Shown here piece by piece: positions 16,234-25,802 of a stretch of DNA of 32,895 bases (positions are counted from its first letter, which is position 1; each line of letters begins with the position of its first letter). Source of the stretch: an uncultured Porphyromonadaceae bacterium (GTDB lineage Bacteria; Bacteroidota; Bacteroidia; Bacteroidales; Muribaculaceae); the NCBI GenBank assembly GCA_948467675.1, contig CAOKFI010000031.1, positions 1-32,895 on the forward strand. Direction: 5' to 3'. The notes below the pieces were generated by a model, which ran no database searches, had not been told where the DNA came from, and saw only the letters and a program-made list of their open reading frames with translations. Both the position numbers and the translations under genes were made by a program.

Positions 16234-18849
16234 GTGGCCAAGAAGATTGTCGAAACACCATTGATGAAGCAGTATCTCGAGATGAAGCAGAAACATCCCG
16301 ATGCTATTCTGCTGTTTCGTGTAGGTGACTTCTACGAGACATTTTCGGAAGATGCTATCACCTCGTCGGAGATTCTCGGTATCACTCTGACGCGCCGGGC
16401 CAACGGTGTGGCGCAGTCGGTGGAGCTGGCCGGATTTCCGCATCATGCGCTCGATACGTACCTTCCCAAACTTGTCAGAGCCGGTAAGCGCGTTGCGATC
16501 TGCGAGCAGCTTGAGGATCCGAAGCTGACCAAAAAGCTGGTAAAGCGAGGCATCACGGAGCTTGTGACTCCTGGTGTGTCGATCAACGACAATATACTCA
16601 ATCACCGCGAAAACAATTTCCTTGCAGCCATACATGTCGCAGACCGCCGTCTGTGGGGTGTGTCGTTTCTCGACATTAGTACGGGCGAGTTTCTTACGGC
16701 TGAAGGGACTCCGGACTATATAGACAAACTTCTTGCCAGTTTTGCTCCGAAAGAGTTGCTTGTGGAGCGTGGCAACAGATCGGCTGTCGAGGCAGAGCTT
16801 ACTGCCAAATATCTGATATTCGATATGGACGACTGGGTGTTTACATCCGATTCGGCGCATGACCGTCTGCTTAAACAGTTCGGGACGAGCAGTCTGAAAG
16901 GATTCGGTGTACACCAGTTGAAAGCCGCAATCGTGGCATCAGGCGCCATCCTTCATTATCTCGACATCACGCAGCATACACAGATAGGCCATATCACACG
17001 TCTTGCCCAGATCGAAGAAGGGCGATATGTCCGTCTGGATAAATTCACGGTGCGCAACCTCGAGCTTGTAAGCGCCATGAACGAAGACGGGCGCAGTCTG
17101 CTCGATGTGCTTGACCGTACGGTGAGCCCGATGGGTGCCCGCCTGTTACGCCGTTGGATTCTGTTTCCGCTCAAGGAAGTCAAGGAGATCAACCGGCGTC
17201 TCGATGTGGTGGAGTATTTTTTCCGCAATCCTGACCGACGCGACGACCTGAGGTCATACATAGAGCAGGTCGGCGATCTCGAACGGCTGATCTCGAAGGT
17301 CGCTGTAGGGCGTATTACTCCGCGTGAGGTAGTCCAGCTGAAGCTGGCGCTGACGGCTGTCGAGCCGATAAAACAGATCTGTTCTACCGCCGAGCAGGAG
17401 GCGCTCCATTCGATAGGCGATCAGCTTAATCCGTGTGTCCTCATCCGTGACCGCATAGCCCGTGAGATTGTCGACGATGCTCCTACGGCCACCAACCGCG
17501 GTACGGTGATTCGTTCCGGGGTGGATGCAGAACTCGACGAACTGCGCGAGATCGCATACCAGGGCAAGGACTATCTGCTGAAGATCCAGATGCGTGAAAG
17601 TGAGGCTACAGGTATAGGCAGCCTCAAGATCGGCTACAACAATGTGTTCGGTTACTATATCGAGGTGACCAATACTCATAAAGACAAGGTGCCGCCGGAA
17701 TGGATACGAAAACAGACTCTGGTCAATGCCGAACGCTATATCACACAGGAACTCAAGGAATACGAGGAGAAGATTCTCGGAGCCCAGGAGCGTATAGCCG
17801 AGATCGAGGCGCGTCTGTACTCTGATATTGTGGCGTGTCTGGCTGAGTATATACCTGCTATACAGCTCGATGCCACACTTATAGCCCGTCTTGACTGTCT
17901 GCTGTCATTTACCCGTGTGGCTGCCGAGAATCATTATACGCGGCCGGTGATCGACGACTCGCTTGCTATCGACATTGTGGAAGGACGTCATCCCGTGATC
18001 GAACGCCAGTTGCCTCCGGGCGAGCCTTATATCACCAATTCAGTCAGCCTGAACAACAAGGGGACGCAGATCATGATGATAACCGGCCCCAACATGTCGG
18101 GTAAATCGGCGCTTCTGCGTCAGACCGCGCTTAATGTGATCATGGCTCAGGCCGGAAGTTTCGTAGCCGCCGACAGCGCACGTATCGGAGTAGTTGACAA
18201 GGTGTTTACCCGCGTCGGTGCCTCCGACAATATATCGCTCGGCGAATCGACGTTTATGGTCGAGATGAACGAGGCTGCATCGATTCTCAACAACATGAGC
18301 CAGCGCAGTCTGATTCTGTTCGACGAACTCGGACGTGGAACTTCGACCTACGACGGCATATCCATAGCATGGGCTATTGTGGAGCATATCCATGAATATG
18401 GCGACGCACATCCGAAGACTCTTTTTGCCACCCATTATCATGAACTTAATGAGATGGAAAAGAGCTTCAAACGTGTTGTCAACTATAATGTATCGGTCAA
18501 GGAGATCGACGGGAAAGTGGTGTTTATGCGCAAACTTGCCCGTGGAGGATCTGAGCACAGTTTCGGTATTCATGTGGCCAAACTGGCCGGTATGCCTCAG
18601 TCGATAGTGCGGCGTGCCGGAGAGGTGCTGAAGCATCTTGAATCGGAATCGAGAGGCGACTCCATCGAAAAGAATCTCGGCGATATGTCGCATGCCGACG
18701 GCATGCAGCTGTCGTTCTTTCAGCTTGACGATCCTGTGCTCAGTCAGGTACGCGACGAGATAGTCGGTATCGACATCAACAATCTGACACCTATGGCTGC
18801 GCTCAACAAACTCCACGACATACGCCAGATCATCACCGGAAAATCCTGA
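16234..18849 (+). CDS. mutS: DNA mismatch repair protein MutS, GTG start
   Basis: Recognises mismatched and looped bases and starts mismatch repair with MutL. The 871-residue protein carries the N-terminal mismatch-reading motif [11 protein letters not shown] (FxE with Phe about 31), the connector and lever domains, and the ATPase domain with Walker [16 protein letters not shown], Walker B-type [22 protein letters not shown] and [11 protein letters not shown]. The C-terminal part ([19 protein letters not shown]) fits the dimer region. This is the MutS1 type, not MutS2. The start is GTG at 16234, because the conserved [17 protein letters not shown] block lies 7-8 residues in and no nearer ATG exists. 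Confidence 0.96.
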   Translation: MAKKIVETPLMKQYLEMKQKHPDAILLFRVGDFYETFSEDAITSSEILGITLTRRANGVAQSVELAGFPHHALDTYLPKLVRAGKRVAICEQLEDPKLTKKLVKRGITELVTPGVSINDNILNHRENNFLAAIHVADRRLWGVSFLDISTGEFLTAEGTPDYIDKLLASFAPKELLVERGNRSAVEAELTAKYLIFDMDDWVFTSDSAHDRLLKQFGTSSLKGFGVHQLKAAIVASGAILHYLDITQHTQIGHITRLAQIEEGRYVRLDKFTVRNLELVSAMNEDGRSLLDVLDRTVSPMGARLLRRWILFPLKEVKEINRRLDVVEYFFRNPDRRDDLRSYIEQVGDLERLISKVAVGRITPREVVQLKLALTAVEPIKQICSTAEQEALHSIGDQLNPCVLIRDRIAREIVDDAPTATNRGTVIRSGVDAELDELREIAYQGKDYLLKIQMRESEATGIGSLKIGYNNVFGYYIEVTNTHKDKVPPEWIRKQTLVNAERYITQELKEYEEKILGAQERIAEIEARLYSDIVACLAEYIPAIQLDATLIARLDCLLSFTRVAAENHYTRPVIDDSLAIDIVEGRHPVIERQLPPGEPYITNSVSLNNKGTQIMMITGPNMSGKSALLRQTALNVIMAQAGSFVAADSARIGVVDKVFTRVGASDNISLGESTFMVEMNEAASILNNMSQRSLILFDELGRGTSTYDGISIAWAIVEHIHEYGDAHPKTLFATHYHELNEMEKSFKRVVNYNVSVKEIDGKVVFMRKLARGGSEHSFGIHVAKLAGMPQSIVRRAGEVLKHLESESRGDSIEKNLGDMSHADGMQLSFFQLDDPVLSQVRDEIVGIDINNLTPMAALNKLHDIRQIITGKS

Positions 18850-18978
18850 CCAGATTTTACACATGAGTTTGTCGGCCATGTCCGGAATCTTTATCAAACC
18901 GGTCAATTAGCTTACAACTGTAGGTAAAACATTGTTGGCAAAATTTGTGGATTTGTAGCATAACTTTTCGTGGCAAAA

Positions 18979-19009
18979 TTGGTTTCCATTATATAAAGCG
19001 CTATTTTTG
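18979..19009 (+). promoter_or_regulatory. promoter of the slyD-like gene
   Basis: TTG (18979-18981) and TATTTTTG (19002-19009) are 20 nt apart, giving a leader of about 43 nt. The 207-nt gap after mutS otherwise shows no convincing terminator. Confidence 0.7.
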
Positions 19010-19056
19010 TAGTGTTAAGTTAAAAAAGTGAATAATCAAAACATCGATATAAGAAT

Positions 19057-19626
19057 ATGGAAAGTATAGAACCCGGAAAATATGTGGAACTCGGCTATGA
19101 TCTCTATGAGGTTGTAGAAGGTGGTGCTGACAAACTGGTGCATCAGACCGATGCTTCTGATCCGGAGAAGATAATATTCGGAGTAACCCGCGGCATGATT
19201 GTGCCTCTTGAAAAAGCTATCGAGGGGCTGAAGCCCGGAGAACGCTTCGACGTGACTGTCAAGGCTGCTGAAGCATTCGGCCCGCATGATCCCGAGCAGA
19301 TCGTCGAACTGGATCATGACCTGTTTGTGGTCGACGGCAAGTTTGACGACGAGATGGTCAAAGTAGGCGCACTGGTGCCGATGATGACAGCCGACGGCTA
19401 TCGTATCAACGGTAAGGTCATCTCTGTGACACCCGAGAAGGTAACCATGGACTTCAATCATCCGCTGGCCGGTAAGGATGTGCGTTTCTCCGGCTCGATC
19501 ATAACCGTGCGTGAGGCAACTCCCGAAGAACTGCAGCCGGCTCATGGCTGTGGCGGCTGTGGCTGTGGCTGCAATTGCGACGGCGATTCCTGCGGCGACT
19601 CTTGTGGCGGCTGTGGATCGCACTGA
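19057..19626 (+). CDS. slyD: SlyD-like FKBP-type peptidyl-prolyl isomerase with Cys-rich tail
   Basis: A cytoplasmic prolyl isomerase and chaperone of the SlyD group, 189 residues with no signal peptide. The split FKBP domain spans about 1-70 and 125-155, with the insert-in-flap (IF) chaperone domain between (about 72-125, including EAFGPHDPEQIVELDHDLF). The tail after residue 160 carries eight Cys residues (165, 168, 170, 172, 174, 179, 183, 186) plus His163 and a terminal His189, comparable to the Cys/His nickel-binding tail of E. coli SlyD, which feeds nickel to hydrogenase and urease maturation. Metal binding here is inferred from the tail. The tail coding region overlaps the candidate start of rsmF by 14 nt. 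Confidence 0.9.
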   Translation: MESIEPGKYVELGYDLYEVVEGGADKLVHQTDASDPEKIIFGVTRGMIVPLEKAIEGLKPGERFDVTVKAAEAFGPHDPEQIVELDHDLFVVDGKFDDEMVKVGALVPMMTADGYRINGKVISVTPEKVTMDFNHPLAGKDVRFSGSIITVREATPEELQPAHGCGGCGCGCNCDGDSCGDSCGGCGSH

Positions 19627-21049
19627 TCAGAAACAGGGTTCAGGCTGCAAGAATCTGCCTGAAGCCTTTATGGAACTTATACGGAGCTATGAAGCTCCGG
19701 TTATGGACGGATTGCCCGACGAGTTGCGTTCGGGCAATCCGTCTGTGGCTATACGTATGAACCGAACCAAGGCTGCGGGACTGCACGCGGTGTCCGGCGA
19801 TATGGTTCCGTGGTGCCGGGATGGCCGATATCTGCCGGAAAGGGAGGCTTTTACCTTTGATCCGGCTTTTCATCAGGGTCTGTATTATGTGCAGGATCCT
19901 TCGTCGATGATTATCGGCGAGGTCATACATCGGATTACGGCCGGAACTGCGGATCCGTTGATGTATCTTGATGCCTGTGCGGCTCCTGGAGGAAAAACCA
20001 CGGCGGCTATCGATGCGCTTCCATACGGTAGTCTTGTCGTTGCCAATGAATTTGTACCGCAGCGTGCTGCTGTGTTGCGCGACAATCTGATGAAGTGGGG
20101 ATATCCGTCGGTAGTGGTGACTCAGGGCGATACATCACGCTTCAGGAAACTTGCCGGTATGTTCGACATTGTGGCCGCTGATGTGCCGTGCTCCGGCGAG
20201 GGGATGATGCGAAAGGACGATGAGGCCGTGGCCCAATGGTCGCCGGCGCTTGTCGACAGTTGTGCGGCGTTGCAACGTGAAATAGTGGAAAATCTGTGGG
20301 GTGCGCTTGCTCCCGGAGGATATTTCATATACAGTACCTGTACGTTTAACCGCTCGGAGGATGAGGAGAATCTGCAATGGATGATCGATGAGTTCGGTGC
20401 GGAGCCTGTCGATATGCAGTTTCCTAAGGAGTGGATGATCGCATCGGGTATAAATACGGTGATCCCTTGTGGACGTTTTTTCCCGCACCGTCTTCGTGGC
20501 GAGGGACTGTTTGTGGGGGTGATGCGTAAGCCGGACGCTCCGGTATCCAGACGGGGGCAGCGTGTTTCTAAAGTTTCCAGACAAGACAAAAGTACGGCTG
20601 TTGCAGAGGCTTGGATCACTCCCGGTTCAGGAACGGCTCTGACCGTCGACGGTGACAGGATTATTGCGCTTCCGGCGCGATGGCTGCCGGATATATCAGC
20701 CTTGCGAAAGGTTCTGAACTGTATGGCCTGCGGCGTAGAAGTAGCCACGGTCAAAGGGAAGGATCTGATTCCGGCCCATGCTCTTGCCATGTCGACAATA
20801 TTGCGCGACGGAGTATTTCCTGTTGCCGAAGTCGATTATACTGCTGCTGTGGCTTATCTGCGGCGGGAGGCGGTGTCGGTTCTGGGCGGTGATGATATAG
20901 CCAAAGGATATGTGTTGATGACATATAAAGGAAAACCGCTCGGATGGGTGAAACATCTCGGCAACAGAGCCAACAATCTGTATCCGCAATCGCTCCGTAT
21001 ATTGTCAGGTCATGTGCCTTTGGAGCCGCCGCGGGTAGTAGAGCATTGA
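19613..21049 (+). CDS. rsmF: RsmF/YebU-like 16S rRNA m5C methyltransferase
   Basis: A NOL1/NOP2/Sun-family RNA cytosine-C5 methyltransferase. The SAM-binding DACAAPGGKTTAAID, the first catalytic Cys in ADVPCSGEGMMRKD, and the second in IYSTCTFNRSEDEENLQWM are all present. A C-terminal RsmF-type domain (GRFFPHRLRGEGLFVGVMRK then a YebU-like segment with HALAMSTIL and YVLMTYKGKPLGWVKHLGNRANNLYP) separates it from RsmB. The start is uncertain: an ATG lies at 19670, but the family's N-terminal LPxxF sequence (LPEAFMELIRSY) begins before it, favouring the in-frame GTG at 19613. The upstream reading frame stays open into slyD because of Gly/Cys-rich codons. The gene ends flush against a convergent gene. 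Confidence 0.9.
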   Translation: MDRTDQKQGSGCKNLPEAFMELIRSYEAPVMDGLPDELRSGNPSVAIRMNRTKAAGLHAVSGDMVPWCRDGRYLPEREAFTFDPAFHQGLYYVQDPSSMIIGEVIHRITAGTADPLMYLDACAAPGGKTTAAIDALPYGSLVVANEFVPQRAAVLRDNLMKWGYPSVVVTQGDTSRFRKLAGMFDIVAADVPCSGEGMMRKDDEAVAQWSPALVDSCAALQREIVENLWGALAPGGYFIYSTCTFNRSEDEENLQWMIDEFGAEPVDMQFPKEWMIASGINTVIPCGRFFPHRLRGEGLFVGVMRKPDAPVSRRGQRVSKVSRQDKSTAVAEAWITPGSGTALTVDGDRIIALPARWLPDISALRKVLNCMACGVEVATVKGKDLIPAHALAMSTILRDGVFPVAEVDYTAAVAYLRREAVSVLGGDDIAKGYVLMTYKGKPLGWVKHLGNRANNLYPQSLRILSGHVPLEPPRVVEH

Positions 21050-21379
21050 TCAGATCTGATTTCTGTATTTCCGGCGTGGATTCTTCGGAAACCATCCGCG
21101 TTCCACACGTTGTTCCTGTTCGAATATCTCTTTGATGCTCCAGAACGATGAGAACGCAACGACTCCTGCAAGTGTCGATGCGAGAACGTTGTCGAGCATG
21201 AATGAGACCACCGAACATATTATGCCTAATATCAGGAATCCCCACCAGCAGCGGGTGCCGAAATAATACTCACCTTTGATCACCAGCGGATGAAACAGCC
21301 CTATTACGAGAAATGTACATACACCTATAGTGAGCCCGAGCAGATGGTATCCGGATAGAAAGTCGGTAAATGCGTCCAT
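21050..21379 (-). CDS. DUF4491 family small membrane protein
   Basis: A 109-residue inner-membrane protein of the Bacteroidetes DUF4491 family; function unknown. Three hydrophobic helices are visible (LGLTIGVCTFLVIGLFHPLVI, GFLILGIICSVVSFML, ASTLAGVVAFSSFW), with the characteristic blocks KGEYYFGTRCWWGFL between helices 1 and 2 and IKEIFEQEQRVERGWFPKNPRRK at the C terminus. The ATG at 21379 gives the family length; a longer reading to 21433 would overlap the previous gene. It is the last gene of the leftward run (4 nt after the preceding gene) and its stop codon abuts that of rsmF. Confidence 0.88.
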   Translation of the reverse strand: MDAFTDFLSGYHLLGLTIGVCTFLVIGLFHPLVIKGEYYFGTRCWWGFLILGIICSVVSFMLDNVLASTLAGVVAFSSFWSIKEIFEQEQRVERGWFPKNPRRKYRNQI

Positions 21380-21383
21380 TGTA

Positions 21384-22832
21384 CTATTTTGATTCTGTAT
21401 GATTGTCGGCAAAGGCGGTCGATTTCCGGTCACGCATCATGTAGCGTGTGAAGAAACTGTCGCCATGTGCTATGAAGTTGTCGTGACATATATTCTCCAT
21501 GAACAGTGTGGGATATCCGTCGCTTCTCGTCGAGTGGAGTATCCCGCGCCAATATTGCAGCTGATGTCCGGCTGATCGAGCCAATATGCCCAGAGGCGCG
21601 AGCATACCTGTTGCCAATACGCATGCAAAGGCCGCGTGACGTATCTCTGACCACGATCTTATGGTGACGGATTTCTTCATCAATGCTAGCATAAGGTAGA
21701 ACGATACCGGTATGGTACAGCGCCATGCCATATCGCCAGTGTCGCCGAGGCGTGTCCATGACAGGACAATCATTGTGCCGAAAAGCCACCAGAATATCCT
21801 GTCATTCCTTAGCCTGCGCCATACGAACGGCATGAACACACCGTAACTGCATATAAGAAACAGAAGGAATACCGGAATGGTTCCCCAGTCATTCAATCCG
21901 AATCCGCCCACACGGCTGTTTGACATGTAGAATGCGACTGCAGTCAGACCGAACAGCAGTCCTGCTGCATTGGGCGCTGACACAGCCTGACGCCAGTGCC
22001 GCAAGCAACAGTATATGACGACCGGAGCCAATGCCGCCGATGCGATAGGAGAGAATATGGCCAGCAAAGAATATGTCAGAAGAAGAGTTCCCGCATTATC
22101 GCGTTGCCGCAGAAGAAGCATAATCGTAAGCCAGATGGCTATTCCCTGATTGTATATGAAATATAGCTGGGTTGTAGCCGACGGTGATGAGAATCCCTCA
22201 TAGCACAGGTCTTTCAGGGCGAATACGGCTTTGTATATGCTTATGTCGTCCTCGAGGATGAGCCATGCGATGATATCCCATCCGCAAAACAGGGTGAAGA
22301 TCACGACTGTCCGGATACGTACTGATCCGAGATAGCGGAATATCATGAGCAGTGCGAGAATAGCGCCTGCAAGTCCATAGAGGAACTGTAGCCAGTATCC
22401 CGCCTCTATCGATCCGGTAAGTTTGGCGATGAAGGCGCTTGGAAGCCAGAATCCGAAGTAGTAGCATAGCAGAGCCGGATCTCCGTTCTCGATTTCGGTT
22501 ACAGGCCACGTATGGCTGACAAGATCGAAATAGACGGCATTGCGGAATCCGTGATCCCAGTAGTCCTGCCACATGAGGCCTCCGAGTCCCGACAGCAGCA
22601 CCCAGGCAGTGAGGAGTGCAAGGCTCCATATCATACGACGGTTGGTCCTGACTGGAGTGTACGGTTGCGGCGATAGCGTCGATACGGATTTCCACACTCC
22701 GTAGCAAAGAAGCACACACGCAGGCAGTGCGATATAGGTCTTTGTCCAGCCTGATAGAAACATAAGGCAGGGAATCAGCAGCCATATATAGGCGTAAAGA
22801 TACAGGCGGTTGCCAGGGCGCATGATATCCAT
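21384..22832 (-). CDS. polytopic inner-membrane protein, GT-C glycosyltransferase-like
   Basis: A 482-residue protein with about ten hydrophobic segments. The first extramembrane loop contains GLMWQDYWDHGFRNAVYFDLVSHTWPV, then LLCYYFGFWLPSAFIAKLTG; an acidic residue-rich loop after the first helices with 'DxxxRN.V..DL....WP' resembles GT-C-fold glycosyltransferases such as the PMT/ArnT-like or oligosaccharyl-transfer families, in which an early Asp is catalytic. The resemblance is weak and by eye; it may equally be an uncharacterised membrane protein. The start at 22832 follows the stop of the C10 protease gene by 2 nt, so co-expression is likely; a longer upstream reading is arginine-rich and implausible. 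A tie to protein or surface glycan modification is speculation. Confidence 0.75.
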   Translation of the reverse strand: MDIMRPGNRLYLYAYIWLLIPCLMFLSGWTKTYIALPACVLLCYGVWKSVSTLSPQPYTPVRTNRRMIWSLALLTAWVLLSGLGGLMWQDYWDHGFRNAVYFDLVSHTWPVTEIENGDPALLCYYFGFWLPSAFIAKLTGSIEAGYWLQFLYGLAGAILALLMIFRYLGSVRIRTVVIFTLFCGWDIIAWLILEDDISIYKAVFALKDLCYEGFSSPSATTQLYFIYNQGIAIWLTIMLLLRQRDNAGTLLLTYSLLAIFSPIASAALAPVVIYCCLRHWRQAVSAPNAAGLLFGLTAVAFYMSNSRVGGFGLNDWGTIPVFLLFLICSYGVFMPFVWRRLRNDRIFWWLFGTMIVLSWTRLGDTGDMAWRCTIPVSFYLMLALMKKSVTIRSWSEIRHAAFACVLATGMLAPLGILARSAGHQLQYWRGILHSTRSDGYPTLFMENICHDNFIAHGDSFFTRYMMRDRKSTAFADNHTESK

Positions 22833-22834
22833 GA

Positions 22835-24622
22835 TCAGTAGCGAAGCACGGATTTGAACGATTCCGATGTTCCGTCGGGAGCGGTTGCCGATATGATATA
22901 CAGGCCGGGGCGGCTGCCGGTCATATCTATAATCCGGCAGTCTGGTGCCGTTACGGTTGTGGATACGTGAGCTCCGTCGACGGAATATACGCGGACGCAG
23001 GTATGCTCCGGAGCTCCTGACAGTTCGAATTGTCCTGCAATGGATGTGATCTGCCATGAGGGGAGATCCGTTATTACCGGTTCTGTGCCTGACGGAGTGC
23101 CTGTCGTTGCATAATAGCCGTCAGGTCTGACCTCGATCCAGAATCCTTCGCCTGTATCGCCGGTCCAGAATTCCTGAAGACCGGAGGTAGCCCCTTCCAT
23201 TGTATTCTGCCATCGCCATGATATGTGATATTTGCCTGTAGGCAGGTTTCCTACCGAGACGGAGACAATGGCTTCCGGTATGTAGTATCCGGCGTCGTGG
23301 AGCGTCCCTGAAAGATTTATGGAACGTGACACTTCGACGCCGTTGATATCGTATATCACATATCCGTATCTGAACGTTATCCGTCCACCGGTGGCATTGT
23401 CGATCTCGAATGATGCGCGTATGGCAGGATTGTCCGTCGATGCCACCTGATAACGCCCGTTAGAGTCGGTTTTTGTCAATATCTCCATGTATCCTGATGC
23501 CAGATGCGGTTGCCACGTCTCCGGGACACTGTTGGATTCAGATGCCGGACGTATCCAGCATATTATATCCTGATCATTATTGAACGTGACGGCGCTGCCG
23601 CCTATGCCGACATCCTCCGGAGACAATGCGTTTATATCGTAGAATCCGTCGCTCATGCCGCTCCAGCCCCAGTTGATATGTAGCAGATCCGATGTGTCTA
23701 TGCCGTCGCAGATGAACTGATGACCTCCAAGATTTCCGTTGCCGCCGTATATCACCGGCAGACCTTGTTCGAGATTGGATCTGATGAGGCCTGTCCAGCC
23801 GTCATCGCTCCATCCTGAACGCATCTGGTATTGTATGCCTCCGTCATATCCGAAATTCTTGACCAATGCCGGTGCCACATATTCGGTGAGCGCTCCTGAT
23901 TCTTCGCCATATTCCATCTGCACGGCGTGGCCGCAGTCGAGCATCAGCTGTGCCACCTGGTCGGCTTCGTCCGGTGTATAGCTGCCGGATATGTATCTGT
24001 CAGGCATCATCGACCAGTCGTATGACGATGCGCTCAGGTCGAAAGTCCGGTTGTTCCATACCACTGTGCCGTAGCCGTTGGACGGGTAGGCATGGTATTT
24101 CATGATCTGGGCCATGGCTGTGGCCACGCATCCGGTAGCGGCGCGCTGGACCCCCATGCGCGGGCATTTGTTGTTGTATGGTGCGTCCTGATCCCACTGC
24201 ACCTGCATAAGCGGACCTATTGCCGGGCCTCCTGCTGGTTCGGCGGCAGGGCGTACTGTTCCTTCGCGCACGGCGTCAACAATTGATGTGTATCCGGAGA
24301 AAAATGCCTTTAGTCCGTCTGGAATCATTTCGGCATCGAACGGATTGGTATATGAATAACCGACTATCTGCGGCATATCGTCATCGCCGGAGATCACTAC
24401 GAATCCGGGGATGTTGTCCCGTCGGAATACGTAGTAGGCCGGCGTGTCGCTGTCAGCGGGAACGTAGGCTAAAGATACCGTTGCATCCTTTGACCGGCTC
24501 ATCCCATGTCGGCTGGTAAAAAAGTTCAATGCCGCTGATTCGGCTTCGTCCGGAGTGATCTGTTCTGCCATAGCTCCGGTTGTCGATATGAGACATATCA
24601 GCGCAAGGATGCTTCTGCTCAT
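22835..24622 (-). CDS. C10 (streptopain-like) cysteine protease with T9SS-like C-terminal domain
   Basis: A 595-residue secreted protease of the C10 family (SpeB of Streptococcus, PrtT of Porphyromonas, Bfp of Bacteroides). Signal peptide about 1-19; an inhibitory propeptide (about 20-135); then the mature catalytic domain with the nucleophile Cys165 in ATGCVATAMAQIMKYH, the catalytic His301 in GGHQFICDGID, and the aromatic HINWGWSG. A beta-rich region (about 360-520) follows, and the end (GLYIISATAPDGTSESFKSVLRY) resembles type IX secretion sorting domains of Bacteroidetes. Such proteases cleave host or bacterial proteins outside the cell and need propeptide removal. It lies 49 nt after the GNAT-like gene and 2 nt before the membrane protein. 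The surface location is inferred. Confidence 0.92.
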   Translation of the reverse strand: MSRSILALICLISTTGAMAEQITPDEAESAALNFFTSRHGMSRSKDATVSLAYVPADSDTPAYYVFRRDNIPGFVVISGDDDMPQIVGYSYTNPFDAEMIPDGLKAFFSGYTSIVDAVREGTVRPAAEPAGGPAIGPLMQVQWDQDAPYNNKCPRMGVQRAATGCVATAMAQIMKYHAYPSNGYGTVVWNNRTFDLSASSYDWSMMPDRYISGSYTPDEADQVAQLMLDCGHAVQMEYGEESGALTEYVAPALVKNFGYDGGIQYQMRSGWSDDGWTGLIRSNLEQGLPVIYGGNGNLGGHQFICDGIDTSDLLHINWGWSGMSDGFYDINALSPEDVGIGGSAVTFNNDQDIICWIRPASESNSVPETWQPHLASGYMEILTKTDSNGRYQVASTDNPAIRASFEIDNATGGRITFRYGYVIYDINGVEVSRSINLSGTLHDAGYYIPEAIVSVSVGNLPTGKYHISWRWQNTMEGATSGLQEFWTGDTGEGFWIEVRPDGYYATTGTPSGTEPVITDLPSWQITSIAGQFELSGAPEHTCVRVYSVDGAHVSTTVTAPDCRIIDMTGSRPGLYIISATAPDGTSESFKSVLRY

Positions 24623-24671
24623 TGTGTATGGTTGATTCGGTTATGGATAAAAGATTCCTGCAGGAATATTG

Positions 24672-25802
24672 TCACAGCGGCTTGCGGAAAGCACGGCGGC
24701 GACGGTGTTGGCGGCGTTCGAAATATTGCCACTGGAGCTGTACGTTGGCATTATCCTCGAGTTCGGGATTGCTTTCCGCCCACTTGTATCCGTTTTTGAG
24801 ATATACCGGTATCAGGTCGCTGAACAACAATGCGTTGACGCCCTTGCTCTGGTATTCGGGCTTGATGGCTACGAGCAGTAGGTCGACAACATCGTTCTTT
24901 CCCTTCAGGGCTTTGAGGAGCGGAAGCCATCCGGTCGGGAATAGTTTGCCCTTGCTTTTCTGCAGACCTCGCGAAAGCGACGGCATGGTTATGCCTATGC
25001 CTACGAGCTGGCCTTCGCTGTCTACGACCAAAGGCACGCCGTCCAGACGGATTATGCCGAGATACATGTCTATGTAATAGTCGATCTGCTTCTCGGTGAG
25101 CGGGGAGTATCCGTAGAGCTGATCATACGATTCATTGATCAGCTTAAACAGCTCGCGGCCGTATTCTTTCTTTATCTTGGAGCGGGAGGTGTATTTTATC
25201 ACACGCAGACCGTATTTTTTCTTTACTATCTCCGAGATGCGTGCCATTTTCTCCGGGATGCTGTCGGGTACGGTCATTCGGTATTCGACCCAGTCGGCAT
25301 CTTTTTCGAATCCCATGCGCTTCATGTGTTCCGGATAGTACGGATAGTTGTAGATGGTCGCCATGGTTCCCAGTTCGTCGAACCCTTCTATAAGCATGCC
25401 CTCGTGGTCCATGTCGGTAAAGCCCATCGGCCCGACGATCGATGTCATCCCCTGTGCGCGGCCCCATTCCGATATAGCCTCGAACAGCGCGTCAGAGACC
25501 TCGGCATCGTCGATGAAGTCGGTAAATCCGAATCGCAGGTCTTTGTGTCCGCTGCGTTCGTTGACCACATCATTGATTATGCCGGTAATGCGCCCCACCG
25601 GTTTGCCGTCGCGGAACGCCATGAAACTCTTTGCCCGACAGAAGTCGAATGCAGGATTATGGTCGGGACGGAGTGTGTTGATTTCGTCGAGGATCAGAGG
25701 CGGGACATAACAGTCGTTGCCTTTGTACAGGTCTATGCCGAATCTGACGAACGGTGTGAGGCCTTTCTTGTCGGGAGTTATCTCTTTTATGGTTACTGAC
25801 AT
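24672..25802 (-). CDS. GNAT-like N-acetyltransferase-type protein
   Basis: A 376-residue cytoplasmic protein of a Bacteroidetes GNAT-like family with two GNAT-type halves. The N-terminal half holds FMAFRDGKPVGRITGIIN (about 60-77), a strand-turn-strand typical of the acetyltransferase fold; the C-terminal half (about 290-350) holds VVDLLLVAIKPEYQSKGVNALLFSDLIP, where QSKGVNA corresponds to the acetyl-CoA-binding Q/RxxGxG/A loop. The tail is strongly basic (RRQHRRRRAFRKP). No substrate is evident. It overlaps the 3' end of the pseudokinase gene by 10 nt, which implies coupled translation, and precedes the C10 protease by 49 nt. The combination with a pseudokinase and Lrp regulator has no obvious pathway meaning. 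Confidence 0.82.
   Translation of the reverse strand: MSVTIKEITPDKKGLTPFVRFGIDLYKGNDCYVPPLILDEINTLRPDHNPAFDFCRAKSFMAFRDGKPVGRITGIINDVVNERSGHKDLRFGFTDFIDDAEVSDALFEAISEWGRAQGMTSIVGPMGFTDMDHEGMLIEGFDELGTMATIYNYPYYPEHMKRMGFEKDADWVEYRMTVPDSIPEKMARISEIVKKKYGLRVIKYTSRSKIKKEYGRELFKLINESYDQLYGYSPLTEKQIDYYIDMYLGIIRLDGVPLVVDSEGQLVGIGITMPSLSRGLQKSKGKLFPTGWLPLLKALKGKNDVVDLLLVAIKPEYQSKGVNALLFSDLIPVYLKNGYKWAESNPELEDNANVQLQWQYFERRQHRRRRAFRKPL

Noticed and set aside
22833-23057. N-terminal extension of the polytopic membrane protein into the C10 protease gene
   Set aside because: Arg-rich, non-membrane sequence lying entirely within the protease gene in another frame.
24654-24667. Short palindrome ATTCCTGCAGGAAT between the GNAT and C10 protease genes
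   Set aside because: Only 14 bp, no T tract and no promoter nearby; could easily be chance.
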